This document shows, piece after piece, positions 54,696 through 64,000 of a DNA stretch of 64,000 nucleotides. The notes beneath the pieces are model-generated. The model saw only the letters and a list, made by a program, of their open reading frames with translations, was not told where the DNA came from and ran no database searches. The position numbers were made by a program, and so were the translations under genes. This DNA is from Oscillospiraceae bacterium (GTDB taxonomy: Bacteria > Bacillota > Clostridia > Oscillospirales > Acutalibacteraceae): positions 1-64,000 of the forward strand of contig SVPJ01000001.1 of NCBI GenBank assembly GCA_015065885.1. The letters are read 5' to 3'. Numbering within the stretch: the first letter of the stretch is position 1; every line of letters starts with the position of its first letter.

Positions 54696-55226
54696 ATGAA
54701 GACCAGTGGTAAAGTCGCACTCGGCGGGGTGTTCGGCTCCCTCGCCGTCATATGCTTGCTCGGCACCGTGTTCCCCTACGCCACCTTTGCCCTGCCCGCC
54801 GTAGCGGGATTGTTGCTCGTTCCCGTGGCAATGGAAACGGGACGGCGGTGGGGCTGGCTCGCGTTTGCGGCGGTGGCGGTGCTGAACGTGTTGCTCACCC
54901 CCTCGATGGAAGCCAAGATCCTGTTCGTGGCGTTTTTAGGGTACTATCCTCTGTTGAAACTGTCGCTGGACCCCTTGCCGCCTCTGCTCGCGTGGCCGCT
55001 TAAATTCCTGCTGTTTAACGCGACGGTGGTGGCTGCCTATTGGCTGATGCTTCTCCTGTTCGGGCTGGAGGACAACTCCTTTGAACTGTTCGGTGTCAAT
55101 ATGCCGCTTTTGCTGTTGGCACTCGCGAACGTCACCTTTTTGCTGTACGACCTCTGTCTCTCCCGCTTGTGGGAGTGGTACATGCTGGCGGTACATCCCC
55201 GCCTGGCACGGATATTTCGGATATGA
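54696..55226 (+). CDS. Hypothetical polytopic membrane protein
   Basis: MKTSGKVALGGVFGSLAVICLLGTVFPYATFALPAVAGLLLVP; several hydrophobic segments. Confidence 0.78.
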   Translation: MKTSGKVALGGVFGSLAVICLLGTVFPYATFALPAVAGLLLVPVAMETGRRWGWLAFAAVAVLNVLLTPSMEAKILFVAFLGYYPLLKLSLDPLPPLLAWPLKFLLFNATVVAAYWLMLLLFGLEDNSFELFGVNMPLLLLALANVTFLLYDLCLSRLWEWYMLAVHPRLARIFRI

Positions 55227-55286
55227 GCGTTCCTTTTGCGGTGCGTCGTAAACGCCGCACCCTACAAATTTCTTTCTAATTTTCTA

Positions 55287-55330
55287 CAACGATAAAAACG
55301 GCTGTCTTTCGACAGCCGTTTTTATCGTTG
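55287..55330. terminator. Bidirectional terminator, 20-bp perfect stem
   Basis: CAACGATAAAAACGGCTGTC-TTTC-GACAGCCGTTTTTATCGTTG between convergent genes. Confidence 0.92.
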
Positions 55331-55332
55331 GT

Positions 55333-58077
55333 TTATTTCGTTACGGGAAATTCGTTGATCTTTTTCACCGCGTACTGCAAAATTAGACGCGCATCGGTGG
55401 AGTCTACCTTGCCGTTGCCGTCCACGTCGGCGAGTGCCAAACTGATCGCCTCTGCGGGGATCTTCTTCACCGCGTACTGCAGCACCAGACGGGCGTCGGT
55501 GGAATCGGTCTTATCGTCGCCGTTCACGTCGCCCACGCCGGGGAATGCCGTCTCTCCCATGCTCTTGAGCAACAGAATGTAGTCGGTCATATCCACCGCT
55601 TCGTCGTCGTTCATCTGTGCGAAATACAAGCGGCGACCGATGTCCTTCTTGCCCTGCAGATGCGCGAGCAACAACGCCGCATCCGCTTCGTCCACCGCAC
55701 CGTCGGTGTTCACGTCGCCGAGCAGGGGCTCGATGACCTGCAACTTCACCGTCGCGGTCAAGCCGTTTTCGGTGGTAAAGGTAAGCGTTACGGCTCCCAC
55801 CTCCGTGGTGTATACATAGCCATAACCATCCACCTCTACAACGTCTTCGTCATCCGCTTCTACAAGGAATTCCTCCGGAATTACGGCATCGTTCGGGCTG
55901 AACTTCACCTCAAAATCGACGCCCTTTTTCTTCTCCACGAAGTACACGCCGTCTTCAAAGAAGAGATAGTCATCCGGATCCGGCACCACTTCCAGCGACG
56001 CAGCGGGCACGGGAGTTCCGACCGCACCCGTAAATGCGCCTGCCTCTTGGCCGCCATACGCCCCAAACACGACGTAATAGGTCTCGCCCGCCGTCAGTTC
56101 TTCCGCCAACCACGCGTTGTAACCCGCCATAGTATCGTCGTTGTAACTAAAGAGGTCAAACTCATCGTCATACAAGGAAATGACCGTATCCGCGTCGCCT
56201 TTGGTGTAGAACGCGTATGTGCCGTCCGTTTCGGGGATAAACGCAAAGCCCTGGCCATCGATGCCACCGCCGAGTACGACCGTTTGCGGCTCACCGAACG
56301 TAAGCACGTCCGCCTCCGTTACGGTAACGGTAACCTCCGCCGTGTTGCCAAGATCGGTCACGAGCGTCACCGTCGTGGTACCGACACCCACAGCCATCAG
56401 CGTATCATTCACGTTATGCATCACGACGGTCTCGTCGGCAATACGTATTTCCTCAAGCCACTCGTTTTCTGCTATACGGCAATCCGGGAAGAGGGTGTCG
56501 CCCACCGTCGCCGCGATCTCCGTATCCAATACGACAATGCCTTCCTCAGGCTGCTCTACCGCCGGATCGTCCGTATCGTCCGGCTCTTCACAAGTTTGCA
56601 GCGTCACATCGAACGCAACCAACTCTTCATCGGCATCGATCGCAACGTAATACACCTCGTCGGCAAAGAGTTCGACGACCAAGGAAAGCGGCTCACCGTT
56701 TTCGCTTTCGGCATCACCGATATCCCCAATACCGTCCTCGCCTTGGACAAACAGCACCAATTCCGCATGGCAGCTGCCGTCGGTCGTAAACGCATACCAA
56801 CCGTCTTCTTCCACCGTCAGGCGATACACCTTTTCGGGGTTGATCGGGTTCAGAATAATGTGTTTCGTGCCGACACCGTCCCACACGAGCGGCTCTTTCA
56901 CCGTCACGGTGACGGTATCGGACGCACCGTTTTCGAGCGTCGCCGTGATCACGGCGACACCGGGTGCCATAGGACACAAATTGCCGCCTTCGTCCACCGT
57001 CAGCACCGACTCGTCCGAAGACGTGAAGGTGATCGCGGTCTCCAGTGCGCCTTTCGGCAGCAGTTCATACTCTATCCAGGGCCAGTCCGTCAGTTGCACG
57101 GAGAAGTCCTCACCCAGCTCGATACCTTCGGCTGCGGGCGCTTTCTCGACGCGCAAGGTGACCGTGTCTTCACCCATAGCACCGAACTCCACCGTATAGG
57201 TCACGTCGGCATCCAACCAAACCGTGGAAAGCTTTTGAGAAGTGTTGCAAATAAGCTCTTCCCGCGTCCCGATCACGACCGCACCGTACCCCCCATAATC
57301 CAGCCACACGTTGTAGTACGCGCTCTCCGCCGGCGTGAAGCTGTAGACCGTATATTGCGCGAACACCGACGTCTCAAAGGTATAATCCGTATCCAACGCG
57401 ATCTCTTCGACTTCTTGTACCGTCAACTCAAAGGTCGCCTCAAGACCGTTTTCGCTCGTCGCCTTGATCACGGTAACACCGGCTCCGACGATAGTGAACA
57501 TACCGTCTTCTTCTATCGTCGCAACCGTTTCGTCCGAAGACGTCCAGACGAGCTCTTCGGGGATGGATGCCATCGGCTCAAAGACGGGGGTAAGCCACGC
57601 CTCTTCGAAATAGCCGTAAGGTACCGTTGCCGCCTCGCCCTCCGCAAACGACAGCGCGGTCGCAGGGGTCGCTTTGGTGATCGTCACCGTGAACGCGTCG
57701 GCATAATCCCGCGCGTCCACCGCCAGACAGTAGGTCACGCCCGCCGTCAGTTCTTCTGCCATGTAGAACTGATAATCCTTGTAGTCGTCGTAATACTCAA
57801 GGGATTCCCCCAAGGAACCCACACTGTCCGCCTCGTACAAATACAACTCCGGATCCAGATCGTTGTCCGAAGACCAGCAAGCATATACCGCCGTCTCCTC
57901 CGGTGTAAAGAACAGATAGGCAGGCTCTTCCCGCGTACCCGACACCGTGAGCGGCGTATCAAGCTCCAGCACGGCCTCCATGCTCTCTGCCGCCGCCGTA
58001 AACGGCACGAGCCCCAGCAACAGCAGCAAAGCCGTCACCAGTGCCAATACTCTTTGTTTGTAACTGCGTCGTTTCAT
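55333..58077 (-). CDS. Secreted protein (914 aa) with Big_2 Ig-like and PPC-like modules and tandem dockerin-type segments at the C-terminus
   Basis: Signal peptide; ELVWTSSDETVATIEEDGMFTIVGAGVTVIKATSENGLEATFELTV; GDVNTDGAVDEADAALLL..., GDVNGDDKTDSTDARLVLQYAVKK..DVDGNGKVDSTDARLILQYAVKK. Confidence 0.9.
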   Translation of the reverse strand: MKRRSYKQRVLALVTALLLLLGLVPFTAAAESMEAVLELDTPLTVSGTREEPAYLFFTPEETAVYACWSSDNDLDPELYLYEADSVGSLGESLEYYDDYKDYQFYMAEELTAGVTYCLAVDARDYADAFTVTITKATPATALSFAEGEAATVPYGYFEEAWLTPVFEPMASIPEELVWTSSDETVATIEEDGMFTIVGAGVTVIKATSENGLEATFELTVQEVEEIALDTDYTFETSVFAQYTVYSFTPAESAYYNVWLDYGGYGAVVIGTREELICNTSQKLSTVWLDADVTYTVEFGAMGEDTVTLRVEKAPAAEGIELGEDFSVQLTDWPWIEYELLPKGALETAITFTSSDESVLTVDEGGNLCPMAPGVAVITATLENGASDTVTVTVKEPLVWDGVGTKHIILNPINPEKVYRLTVEEDGWYAFTTDGSCHAELVLFVQGEDGIGDIGDAESENGEPLSLVVELFADEVYYVAIDADEELVAFDVTLQTCEEPDDTDDPAVEQPEEGIVVLDTEIAATVGDTLFPDCRIAENEWLEEIRIADETVVMHNVNDTLMAVGVGTTTVTLVTDLGNTAEVTVTVTEADVLTFGEPQTVVLGGGIDGQGFAFIPETDGTYAFYTKGDADTVISLYDDEFDLFSYNDDTMAGYNAWLAEELTAGETYYVVFGAYGGQEAGAFTGAVGTPVPAASLEVVPDPDDYLFFEDGVYFVEKKKGVDFEVKFSPNDAVIPEEFLVEADDEDVVEVDGYGYVYTTEVGAVTLTFTTENGLTATVKLQVIEPLLGDVNTDGAVDEADAALLLAHLQGKKDIGRRLYFAQMNDDEAVDMTDYILLLKSMGETAFPGVGDVNGDDKTDSTDARLVLQYAVKKIPAEAISLALADVDGNGKVDSTDARLILQYAVKKINEFPVTK

Positions 58078-58260
58078 TTCTTCGCTTCTCCTTTGCTATA
58101 GTACGGAAAAGGGTCTCTCTCCCTTTCCACAGCACCAGTATACCTCACTTTTTTGCAATTGGCAAGGGGAAAATGAAAAGAGTAGTAAATTTTTGGGCAG
58201 TATGCACAGCAGCAAACCCGATTTTTCGTCGTCTTCCCCCACCGTATCTGTCGTATTCTC

Positions 58261-58290
58261 TTGACAACACTCCTGTCCGTATGATAATAT
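58261..58290 (+). promoter_or_regulatory. SigA-type promoter of CotH-VTC-DUF4956 operon
   Basis: TTGACA 58261-58266 with GATAAT/TAATAT at 58283-58290. Confidence 0.7.
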
Positions 58291-58325
58291 GAAGTGTAAA
58301 ATCCGTATTTAAGGGAGGCTCGATT

Positions 58326-60374
58326 ATGTTTTTTCGCTGTTTGGCGCTGTTTTGTGCCGTGATCTGTCTGCTGGCAACGCTCGGCGGCTGTGCCCCGCAA
58401 CACGAGGTAAACGCCCCCGCCAACGTCACCACCGCCGTGACAACGACAAACACCACGACCGCTCCCGACAACACCGCCACCAACGACGATACGACGACCG
58501 TCCCAAGCGGTGATCCGACCGGCTCGTCGACCGATAACCACGGTGCCACCACCGTGGAAGGCGGCACCGTCCCGACAAGCGGGAACACCACGGCGACGGG
58601 ATCGCACACCACCACGAACGGTGTGACACCGCCCGTATCGACCACGCAGGGCAGCGGCAGCACGACCACGACCACCGTTACGACCCGCGGTGACGGCACC
58701 GCCTCGACGACCAACACGACAAGCGGCACCACCACCGCGACGGCACCCGACACGGATGCGCCCGTCGTGCCCGCAGGGCTCTTGCCGGGCACACCCGAAG
58801 CGGGCACCTCGTTTGCCACCTTGGCACGTGCCCCGCAGGATAACGCGGTGTCCGTCGGAGCGGACACCAAACAGTTCGGGCGGTTCTTGTTCACCACGTC
58901 GGATAACAAGAGTTTGCCGTTCAACGTGGCGTGCCACATAGAGGGCGACCGCATCACCGCCCTGCTCCCCGCCAACGCCGACCTTGCGGCGCTGAAACCC
59001 AACTTCACCTATTACGGTGACAGCGTGCTGTATAACGGTGCGGTGCTGACCTCCCGCTCGACGGCGATGGATCTGACACAAGACGCCGCCTTGACGCTTA
59101 AAGCGAACAACGGCTCCACCCGCACCGTCACGGTACATATTGAAACGATCGGCAGCGGTCTGCCCTCCTTCTCACTCTCCACGTCGGGTTACGCCGCCAT
59201 CGACAACACGGTGGATTACAAAGCCGCTACCTTCTCGGTCGGCGATGCCAAAGCCACCGTCAAGGGTGCCGATTGCTCGGTCAAGGGCCGCGGCAACACC
59301 ACGTGGAGTTATGATAAGAAAGGCTATACCCTGCGGTTTGATACCAAGTATTCTCTGCTCGGCTTGCGCGAAAGCAAAAACTACGTATTGCTTGCCCTGC
59401 ACGCCGACCGCACGCTGATGCGGTACCGTTTGGGTGAATATTTGAGTAAAGCGATGGGGCTGGAGTTCACGATGGGCTCTGCCTTCGTGGACCTGTGGCT
59501 GAACGGCGAATATCAGGGCGTGTACGCACTGGTGGAAAAGATCGAAGTGGAACCCGCCCGTGTGAACATCACCGACTACGTCTCCCCCACCGTTCCCGTG
59601 AACGAGATGGGGTATCTTCTGGAGTTTGACAAGCATTTGTACAACAGCACCACCGAAGCCGACCGCAAAAAGTGGACGGTACTGGGCAACGGCTTTTACG
59701 ATGCCGCCACCAACGAGGTGTTCTTCTATTCCGAAGCGCTGGGCGGCCACTGGCTGACGGTACGTACCACCAATGCGAAAAACCTCACCGCCAACCACGT
59801 GACCTACATCGCGCTGGTGGTGGAAACGGCGGCGAAAGCGCTGAAATCGGGCGATTGGGCCACCGCGTCGAAATGGATGGACGTGGAATCCTTCGTCAAC
59901 TGGTATCTCATCATGGAATACCTCAATAACACCGATACGGATATGGAAAGCAGCGTCTATATGTACATCGACGTGGGCGGCAAGTTGAAGCTCGGCCCGC
60001 TGTGGGACTTGGATAACTGTGCCGGCAACCACACCGAGACCGTCTCGACAACGGCCCATCCGCTGTACGACAGCAAAGACGGCTGGTTCTCCTATCTCTT
60101 CAAAATGCCCGAAGCCAAGAAGATCCTGCGTGCCCGTTGGGCGGCGATGAAAAAAGCGGCGGACGGCATCGGCAAGGTCATCGACGACACGGCCGCTGAG
60201 TTGAAGGATGCCGCAGCGCTGAATTTCACCCGCTGGGACATTCTCGGCACGGCGCTGGCAGGGCAACCCGCCGCCGTCGCGAAGGCGGACACCTACGCAA
60301 AGCAGGTCACCTATCTTAAGAACTATCTTGCCGAACGGAAAACGGCACTCGACGCTTTCTATTCCGCGTTGTAA
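58326..60374 (+). CDS. CotH kinase family lipoprotein with long Thr-rich linker
   Basis: Lipobox LATLGGCAPQ; Thr/Gly-rich segment; KGRGNTTWSYDKKGYTLRFD, LLALHADRTLMRYRLGEYLSKAMGLEFT, DLWLNGEYQGVYALVEKIEV, LGPLWDLDNCAGN. Confidence 0.92.
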   Translation: MFFRCLALFCAVICLLATLGGCAPQHEVNAPANVTTAVTTTNTTTAPDNTATNDDTTTVPSGDPTGSSTDNHGATTVEGGTVPTSGNTTATGSHTTTNGVTPPVSTTQGSGSTTTTTVTTRGDGTASTTNTTSGTTTATAPDTDAPVVPAGLLPGTPEAGTSFATLARAPQDNAVSVGADTKQFGRFLFTTSDNKSLPFNVACHIEGDRITALLPANADLAALKPNFTYYGDSVLYNGAVLTSRSTAMDLTQDAALTLKANNGSTRTVTVHIETIGSGLPSFSLSTSGYAAIDNTVDYKAATFSVGDAKATVKGADCSVKGRGNTTWSYDKKGYTLRFDTKYSLLGLRESKNYVLLALHADRTLMRYRLGEYLSKAMGLEFTMGSAFVDLWLNGEYQGVYALVEKIEVEPARVNITDYVSPTVPVNEMGYLLEFDKHLYNSTTEADRKKWTVLGNGFYDAATNEVFFYSEALGGHWLTVRTTNAKNLTANHVTYIALVVETAAKALKSGDWATASKWMDVESFVNWYLIMEYLNNTDTDMESSVYMYIDVGGKLKLGPLWDLDNCAGNHTETVSTTAHPLYDSKDGWFSYLFKMPEAKKILRARWAAMKKAADGIGKVIDDTAAELKDAAALNFTRWDILGTALAGQPAAVAKADTYAKQVTYLKNYLAERKTALDAFYSAL

Positions 60375-60388
60375 GAAAGGAGGGCACG

Positions 60389-61123
60389 ATGGGACAGGTT
60401 TTCAATCGGTTTGAAAAGAAATATCTGCTGGACGAAGACACCTACCGCCGCGTGCGTGAGCAACTGTATGAATACATGGTGCCCGACAAATACAGTACGG
60501 GCGACGGTTTTTATCTCGTGAACAACCTGTATCTCGACACGGAGGACGATTGGTTCATCCGTGACTCCCTGCAAAAACCGCGGTACAAGGAAAAGTTGAG
60601 GTTGCGCTGTTACGGCGAGGTGGGCAACCAATCCGCCCTGTTTTTCGAGATCAAAAAGAAGATCAACCGCCGTGTGAACAAGCGGCGGGTCAAGACGGAT
60701 TTCGCGTCTGCCATGCAGTTTATCGAAACCCACGAATCTCCCGACACGTCGGAGAAAAACCGCCAGATCAACGGGGAGATACAGTACATACTCGACCAAA
60801 AATCCCCCACCCCGAAGGTCGCGCTGTTTTACGACCGCCAAGCCTTCTTCCTGCCGCAGGACGACGACTTGCGCATCACCTTCGATTACAACCTGCGCGC
60901 CCGCCGTACCGAGCTGGATTTTGACCACGAGACCTACGGTGCGTACATTCTCCCGCGGGAGAAATATATTATGGAAGTGAAGGTCAGTACCGCTTATCCT
61001 CTGTGGCTGGCGGACACCTTTTCCAAATTGGCGTTGTCCCGTATCAGTTATTCCAAATACGGTAACGAGTACCGTCAGTTTTTGCACAACAACTACGCCC
61101 ACGGAATGTATATTCCGAAATGA
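60389..61123 (+). CDS. Polyphosphate polymerase (VTC) domain protein
   Basis: FNRFEKKYLLDEDTYRRVREQLYEYM; YLDTEDDWFIRDSLQKPRYKEKLRLRCYGE; FEIKKKINRRVNKRRVK; EVKVSTAYPLWLADTFSKL. Confidence 0.9.
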   Translation: MGQVFNRFEKKYLLDEDTYRRVREQLYEYMVPDKYSTGDGFYLVNNLYLDTEDDWFIRDSLQKPRYKEKLRLRCYGEVGNQSALFFEIKKKINRRVNKRRVKTDFASAMQFIETHESPDTSEKNRQINGEIQYILDQKSPTPKVALFYDRQAFFLPQDDDLRITFDYNLRARRTELDFDHETYGAYILPREKYIMEVKVSTAYPLWLADTFSKLALSRISYSKYGNEYRQFLHNNYAHGMYIPK

Positions 61124-61139
61124 TTAGGAGGTATCCGCT

Positions 61140-61898
61140 ATGCTGTTTGATCTGATCGCTGAATTGTTTGCCACGTCCCCCACCTCATCTGCCGATGCCC
61201 TTGCCAATATGTTGGTGACGGGACAGGCCAGCGCGGTGGCATCCCACCCGTTTTTGGCGTTTATCGTCATCGCCGTGTTCTGCTGTCTGTTCGGCAGTGT
61301 CGCGGCGGCGGTGTACGGCTTCACCAAACGGGACGAGCCCCTTTCGTGGAATTTTATGATCGCACTCGCGCTGCTGCCCGGCATCATTGCGATGCTCGTC
61401 TACCTCACGCGGGACAGCTTCATCGGCGTTCTCAGTATGGCGGGCATCTTCACGATGGTGCGTTTCCGCAGCATTGCCGCCGACCCGAAAGACCTCGCGT
61501 GTGTGGTCTTTACCATGGCGATCGGTCTTGCGGGTGGCTCGAAACTGCTTGCCTACGCTGCGGCGGCAACCGGTGTGTTCGTGGTGTTCTTGGTGGCGGC
61601 TTTCTTGATCGGCCTCACCCGTCAGACCACCCGCTCGCGTTGCAAGTTGAAGATCACCGTGCCCGAAAACATGTGCTGGGACAAGACGTTTGACGAAGTG
61701 CTGAAGACCTATACCCGCCGTGCGACGCTGGCGCGTGTGAAGACGATCGAACTCGGTTCCTTCTTCGAGTTGATGTATGACATCACCCTGAAGCAGAGCG
61801 CCGACGAAAAAGCGATGATCGATGCGATCCGCACCCGCAACGGCAACCTGACGGTGCTTTTGAACAAACGTCCCGACTCCACCTACGATCCGATGTAA
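61140..61898 (+). CDS. DUF4956 family membrane protein
   Basis: LSMAGIFTMVRFRSIAADPKDLACVVFTMAIGLAGG; four hydrophobic segments; follows VTC gene. Confidence 0.87.
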   Translation: MLFDLIAELFATSPTSSADALANMLVTGQASAVASHPFLAFIVIAVFCCLFGSVAAAVYGFTKRDEPLSWNFMIALALLPGIIAMLVYLTRDSFIGVLSMAGIFTMVRFRSIAADPKDLACVVFTMAIGLAGGSKLLAYAAAATGVFVVFLVAAFLIGLTRQTTRSRCKLKITVPENMCWDKTFDEVLKTYTRRATLARVKTIELGSFFELMYDITLKQSADEKAMIDAIRTRNGNLTVLLNKRPDSTYDPM

Positions 61899-61916
61899 TA
61901 CATTGAAATTTAACAA

Positions 61917-61990
61917 CGGCAACCTCACCTCCCCTGTGTAAGGGGAGGTGTCTTTTTATGGTACAACCATAAAAAGACGGAGGGGTTGTC
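61917..61990. repeat. Nested palindromic intergenic repeat (CACCTCCCCT-GTGTA-AGGGGAGGTG and CTTTTTATGG-TACAA-CCATAAAAAG)
   Basis: Read directly; same CTCCCC/GGGGAG style as 26495-26665; may act as terminator. Confidence 0.6.
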
Positions 61991-62051
61991 TCCAAACGTT
62001 GCATTCGTAGAGCACGTAATACGTATGAGACACGCAAAGAATGCCGAACCC

Positions 62052-62302
62052 TAAGCAGAGGAGGCATATCCGAACCCGATTTTAACGGGCCGATTTTCCC
62101 CTCGGCTGTGTTAAAATACTGTTTTTAGCCTTGCCGATGAAAAAATCGGCTCTGTTAAAATTCTTCGACCTAAAACGAGTAGAATTTCGTGCGATTTTTG
62201 GTGCGGCGAAGGTGGCAAGGCTGTCGCCTGCCACCGACAACAAATCAAAAAGCGCGGAAATTATGCCGTTTTAGGCGTGTTCGGATGCGCCTCCTCTGCT
62301 TA
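62052..62302. repeat. 251-bp intergenic element with 24-bp imperfect terminal inverted repeats
   Basis: TAAGCAGAGGAGGCATATCCGAAC (62052-62075) versus GTTCGGATGCGCCTCCTCTGCTTA (62279-62302), 22/24 complementary. Confidence 0.75.
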
Positions 62303-62395
62303 AAGCAAGATATTTCGAAAAAATTTCGATGTTTTCGGGATTGCAACCGCACGATATTTGTGGTATGCTGTACCCTCGGAAGGGGAGTGGTTTGG

Positions 62396-63736
62396 ATGCA
62401 TCGTATGCGCGCGTATTGGCATTATATGCAATACCGTCGCCGTCACAAGACGGTGCCGTCGTGTACCCGTGACATCTATAAGACCAGCCGCACGTTGTAT
62501 ATTGTTGAAGCGGCACTCGAATATTTCGTGTCGTTGCTCGTCAGCGGGGCGTTCCTCGCCAAAGTCTCCACCCATCTCGGTATTTCGGACAGCCTTACGG
62601 GTATCATTACCGCCTTTGTGTCGCTGGGGTGCAGCTTCCAGATGCTCTCCATCTTCATCAACCGCAAAAACGGCGTAAAACGCATGGTGATCGCGGCGTC
62701 GATCCTCAATGAACTGCTCTTTGCGGGCATTTATCTCACCCCGTTCGTGCCGTTGCCTTCGGGCGGAAAAGCGGCGGTGTTTGTGGTGTGTATGATGGCG
62801 GCGCACATTATACATCAAATGTTCAACTCCCCGAAGATCGGGTGGTATATGTCGCTGGTGGACGACCACAAACGCGGCGTGTTTACCGCCAACAAGGAAA
62901 TCATTTCGCTTATCGGCGGTATGGTCTTCACCACCGTGATGGGCAATATGATGGACCGTTTTGAAGCGGCAGGCAATCTCATCGGCGGGTTTGTCGTGTG
63001 CGGCATTACCCTCTTCGTGCTGATGGTAAGTCACACGCTGACCTTTATCTTCTCAAAAGAAAAACCGCAAGAGACAACGGAAAACAGCGGTGCCTTTTTG
63101 CCTAAAGTACGCGCCCTGCTCAAAAATCGCTTGTACGTAAAAGCCGTGGCTGTCGGTGTGCTGTGGAACATTGCCACCCACTGTGCCACCCCGTTTTACG
63201 CCACCTATCAGATCAGCGAACTCGGCTTTTCCCTCTCCTTCGTCGCGGTGTTGGGGGTCGTCACCTCCATCGTACGCGCCCTCTTTTCCCGTCGTATGGG
63301 ACGGTTTGCCGACCGCCACTCCTTTGCAAAGATGATGCTGCTCTGCATTCTGTTGATGGCAAGTTCTTTCTGTGTGATGATGTTCACCGTTCCTCAAAAC
63401 GGTTACGTTTTCTTCACGGTATACACCGTGCTGTGCGCCATTGCGAATGCGGGCATCAACAGCGCCCTCATCAACCTGGTATTTGATTACGCCCCGTACG
63501 ACCTGCGCAGTGAAGCGCTTGCCCTGCAACGCACGGTGTACGGACTGGGCGGTTTCTTTGCCGCCGTGGCGGTCAGTCCCTTGATCGCGTATATCCAAGG
63601 AAACGGCAACCGTTTTCTCGGCATCCCCGTCTACGCCCAGCAGGTCACCTCCGCACTGGCGTTAGTCCTCACGCTCGCGGTGGCGCTCTTCCTCTATTTC
63701 GGCATGATCCGTAACAAAAAGGAGGGGACGGCATGA
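62396..63736 (+). CDS. MFS transporter
   Basis: 12 hydrophobic segments; start at MHRMRAYWHYMQYRRRHKTVPSCTRDIYKTSRTLYIVEAALEYFVSLLVSGAFLAKVS. Confidence 0.87.
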   Translation: MHRMRAYWHYMQYRRRHKTVPSCTRDIYKTSRTLYIVEAALEYFVSLLVSGAFLAKVSTHLGISDSLTGIITAFVSLGCSFQMLSIFINRKNGVKRMVIAASILNELLFAGIYLTPFVPLPSGGKAAVFVVCMMAAHIIHQMFNSPKIGWYMSLVDDHKRGVFTANKEIISLIGGMVFTTVMGNMMDRFEAAGNLIGGFVVCGITLFVLMVSHTLTFIFSKEKPQETTENSGAFLPKVRALLKNRLYVKAVAVGVLWNIATHCATPFYATYQISELGFSLSFVAVLGVVTSIVRALFSRRMGRFADRHSFAKMMLLCILLMASSFCVMMFTVPQNGYVFFTVYTVLCAIANAGINSALINLVFDYAPYDLRSEALALQRTVYGLGGFFAAVAVSPLIAYIQGNGNRFLGIPVYAQQVTSALALVLTLAVALFLYFGMIRNKKEGTA

Positions 63737-64000
63737 CCTTAAAAGAAGTAGCAAAACGCGCCAACGTGTCGGTCTCCACCGCCTCGAAAGCCCTGCGCCG
63801 ATCCTTCGACGTGTCGGAGAATACCCGCCGGCGGGTATTCGAAGCAGCGCAAGCACTCGGCTATTTTCACGAAAAGAAGAAGGTTGCGACGGGCAACCGC
63901 CGTCCCGACGGGTGGACCTTTGCGGTACTCTGTCCCGAGGTCATCAGCCCGCGTTATTCCGCGGCGGTGCAGGAGATCGCGGCGGCGGCCAAAGCCGCAC
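63733..64000 (+). CDS. LacI family transcriptional regulator (truncated by window end)
   Basis: MTLKEVAKRANVSVSTASKALRRSFDVSENTRRRVFEAAQALGYF; ATGA overlap with MFS gene. Confidence 0.93.
   Translation, partial: MTLKEVAKRANVSVSTASKALRRSFDVSENTRRRVFEAAQALGYFHEKKKVATGNRRPDGWTFAVLCPEVISPRYSAAVQEIAAAAKAA

Noticed and set aside
55660-58101. 813-aa + strand ORF
   Set aside because: Antisense to the 914-aa dockerin protein; Arg/His-rich, no family resemblance
62189-62395. N-terminal extension of the MFS transporter ORF
   Set aside because: Upstream 69 codons overlap the inverted-repeat element and are not membrane-protein-like; a better start with RBS lies at 62396

Overview
This 64 kb window looks like chromosomal DNA from a GC-rich anaerobic gut-type Clostridia (Oscillospiraceae/Ruminococcaceae-like). 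That assignment comes from gene content and sequence style; no search was run. I call about 49 protein-coding genes. Recognisable housekeeping blocks are fakA/Asp23, ruvX-LCP-addA-DtxR, feoA-feoB-Cys-rich peptide, rpsF-ssb-rpsR, a deoC-deoD-deoB-cdd-pdp nucleoside operon, a LiaF-like/DUF4097 pair, SOS-boxed uvrB-uvrA with trxB, and a CotH/VTC/DUF4956 operon. Accessory content: (i) a 3616-aa secreted dockerin protein with 13 Ig-like (Big_2) modules and an exact 726-residue array of 33 Cys-rich H-x5-C-x3-C-x2-C repeats; (ii) a low-GC two-gene island (LRR-dockerin protein plus DNRLRE/ricin-like/caspase-fold protein) inserted at a scar of duplicated 3' ends of ruvX and a GH3 glucosidase; (iii) a five-gene cluster of three sugar-phosphate-isomerase-like and two Gfo/Idh/MocA enzymes; (iv) a DUF5685 protein with two DDxxD motifs; (v) a 251-bp intergenic element bounded by 24-bp inverted repeats; (vi) a periodic array of small palindromes at the window start. 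I recognised no rRNA, tRNA, CRISPR array, transposase or phage genes. Many long antisense ORFs in the supplied track are shadow ORFs and were rejected.
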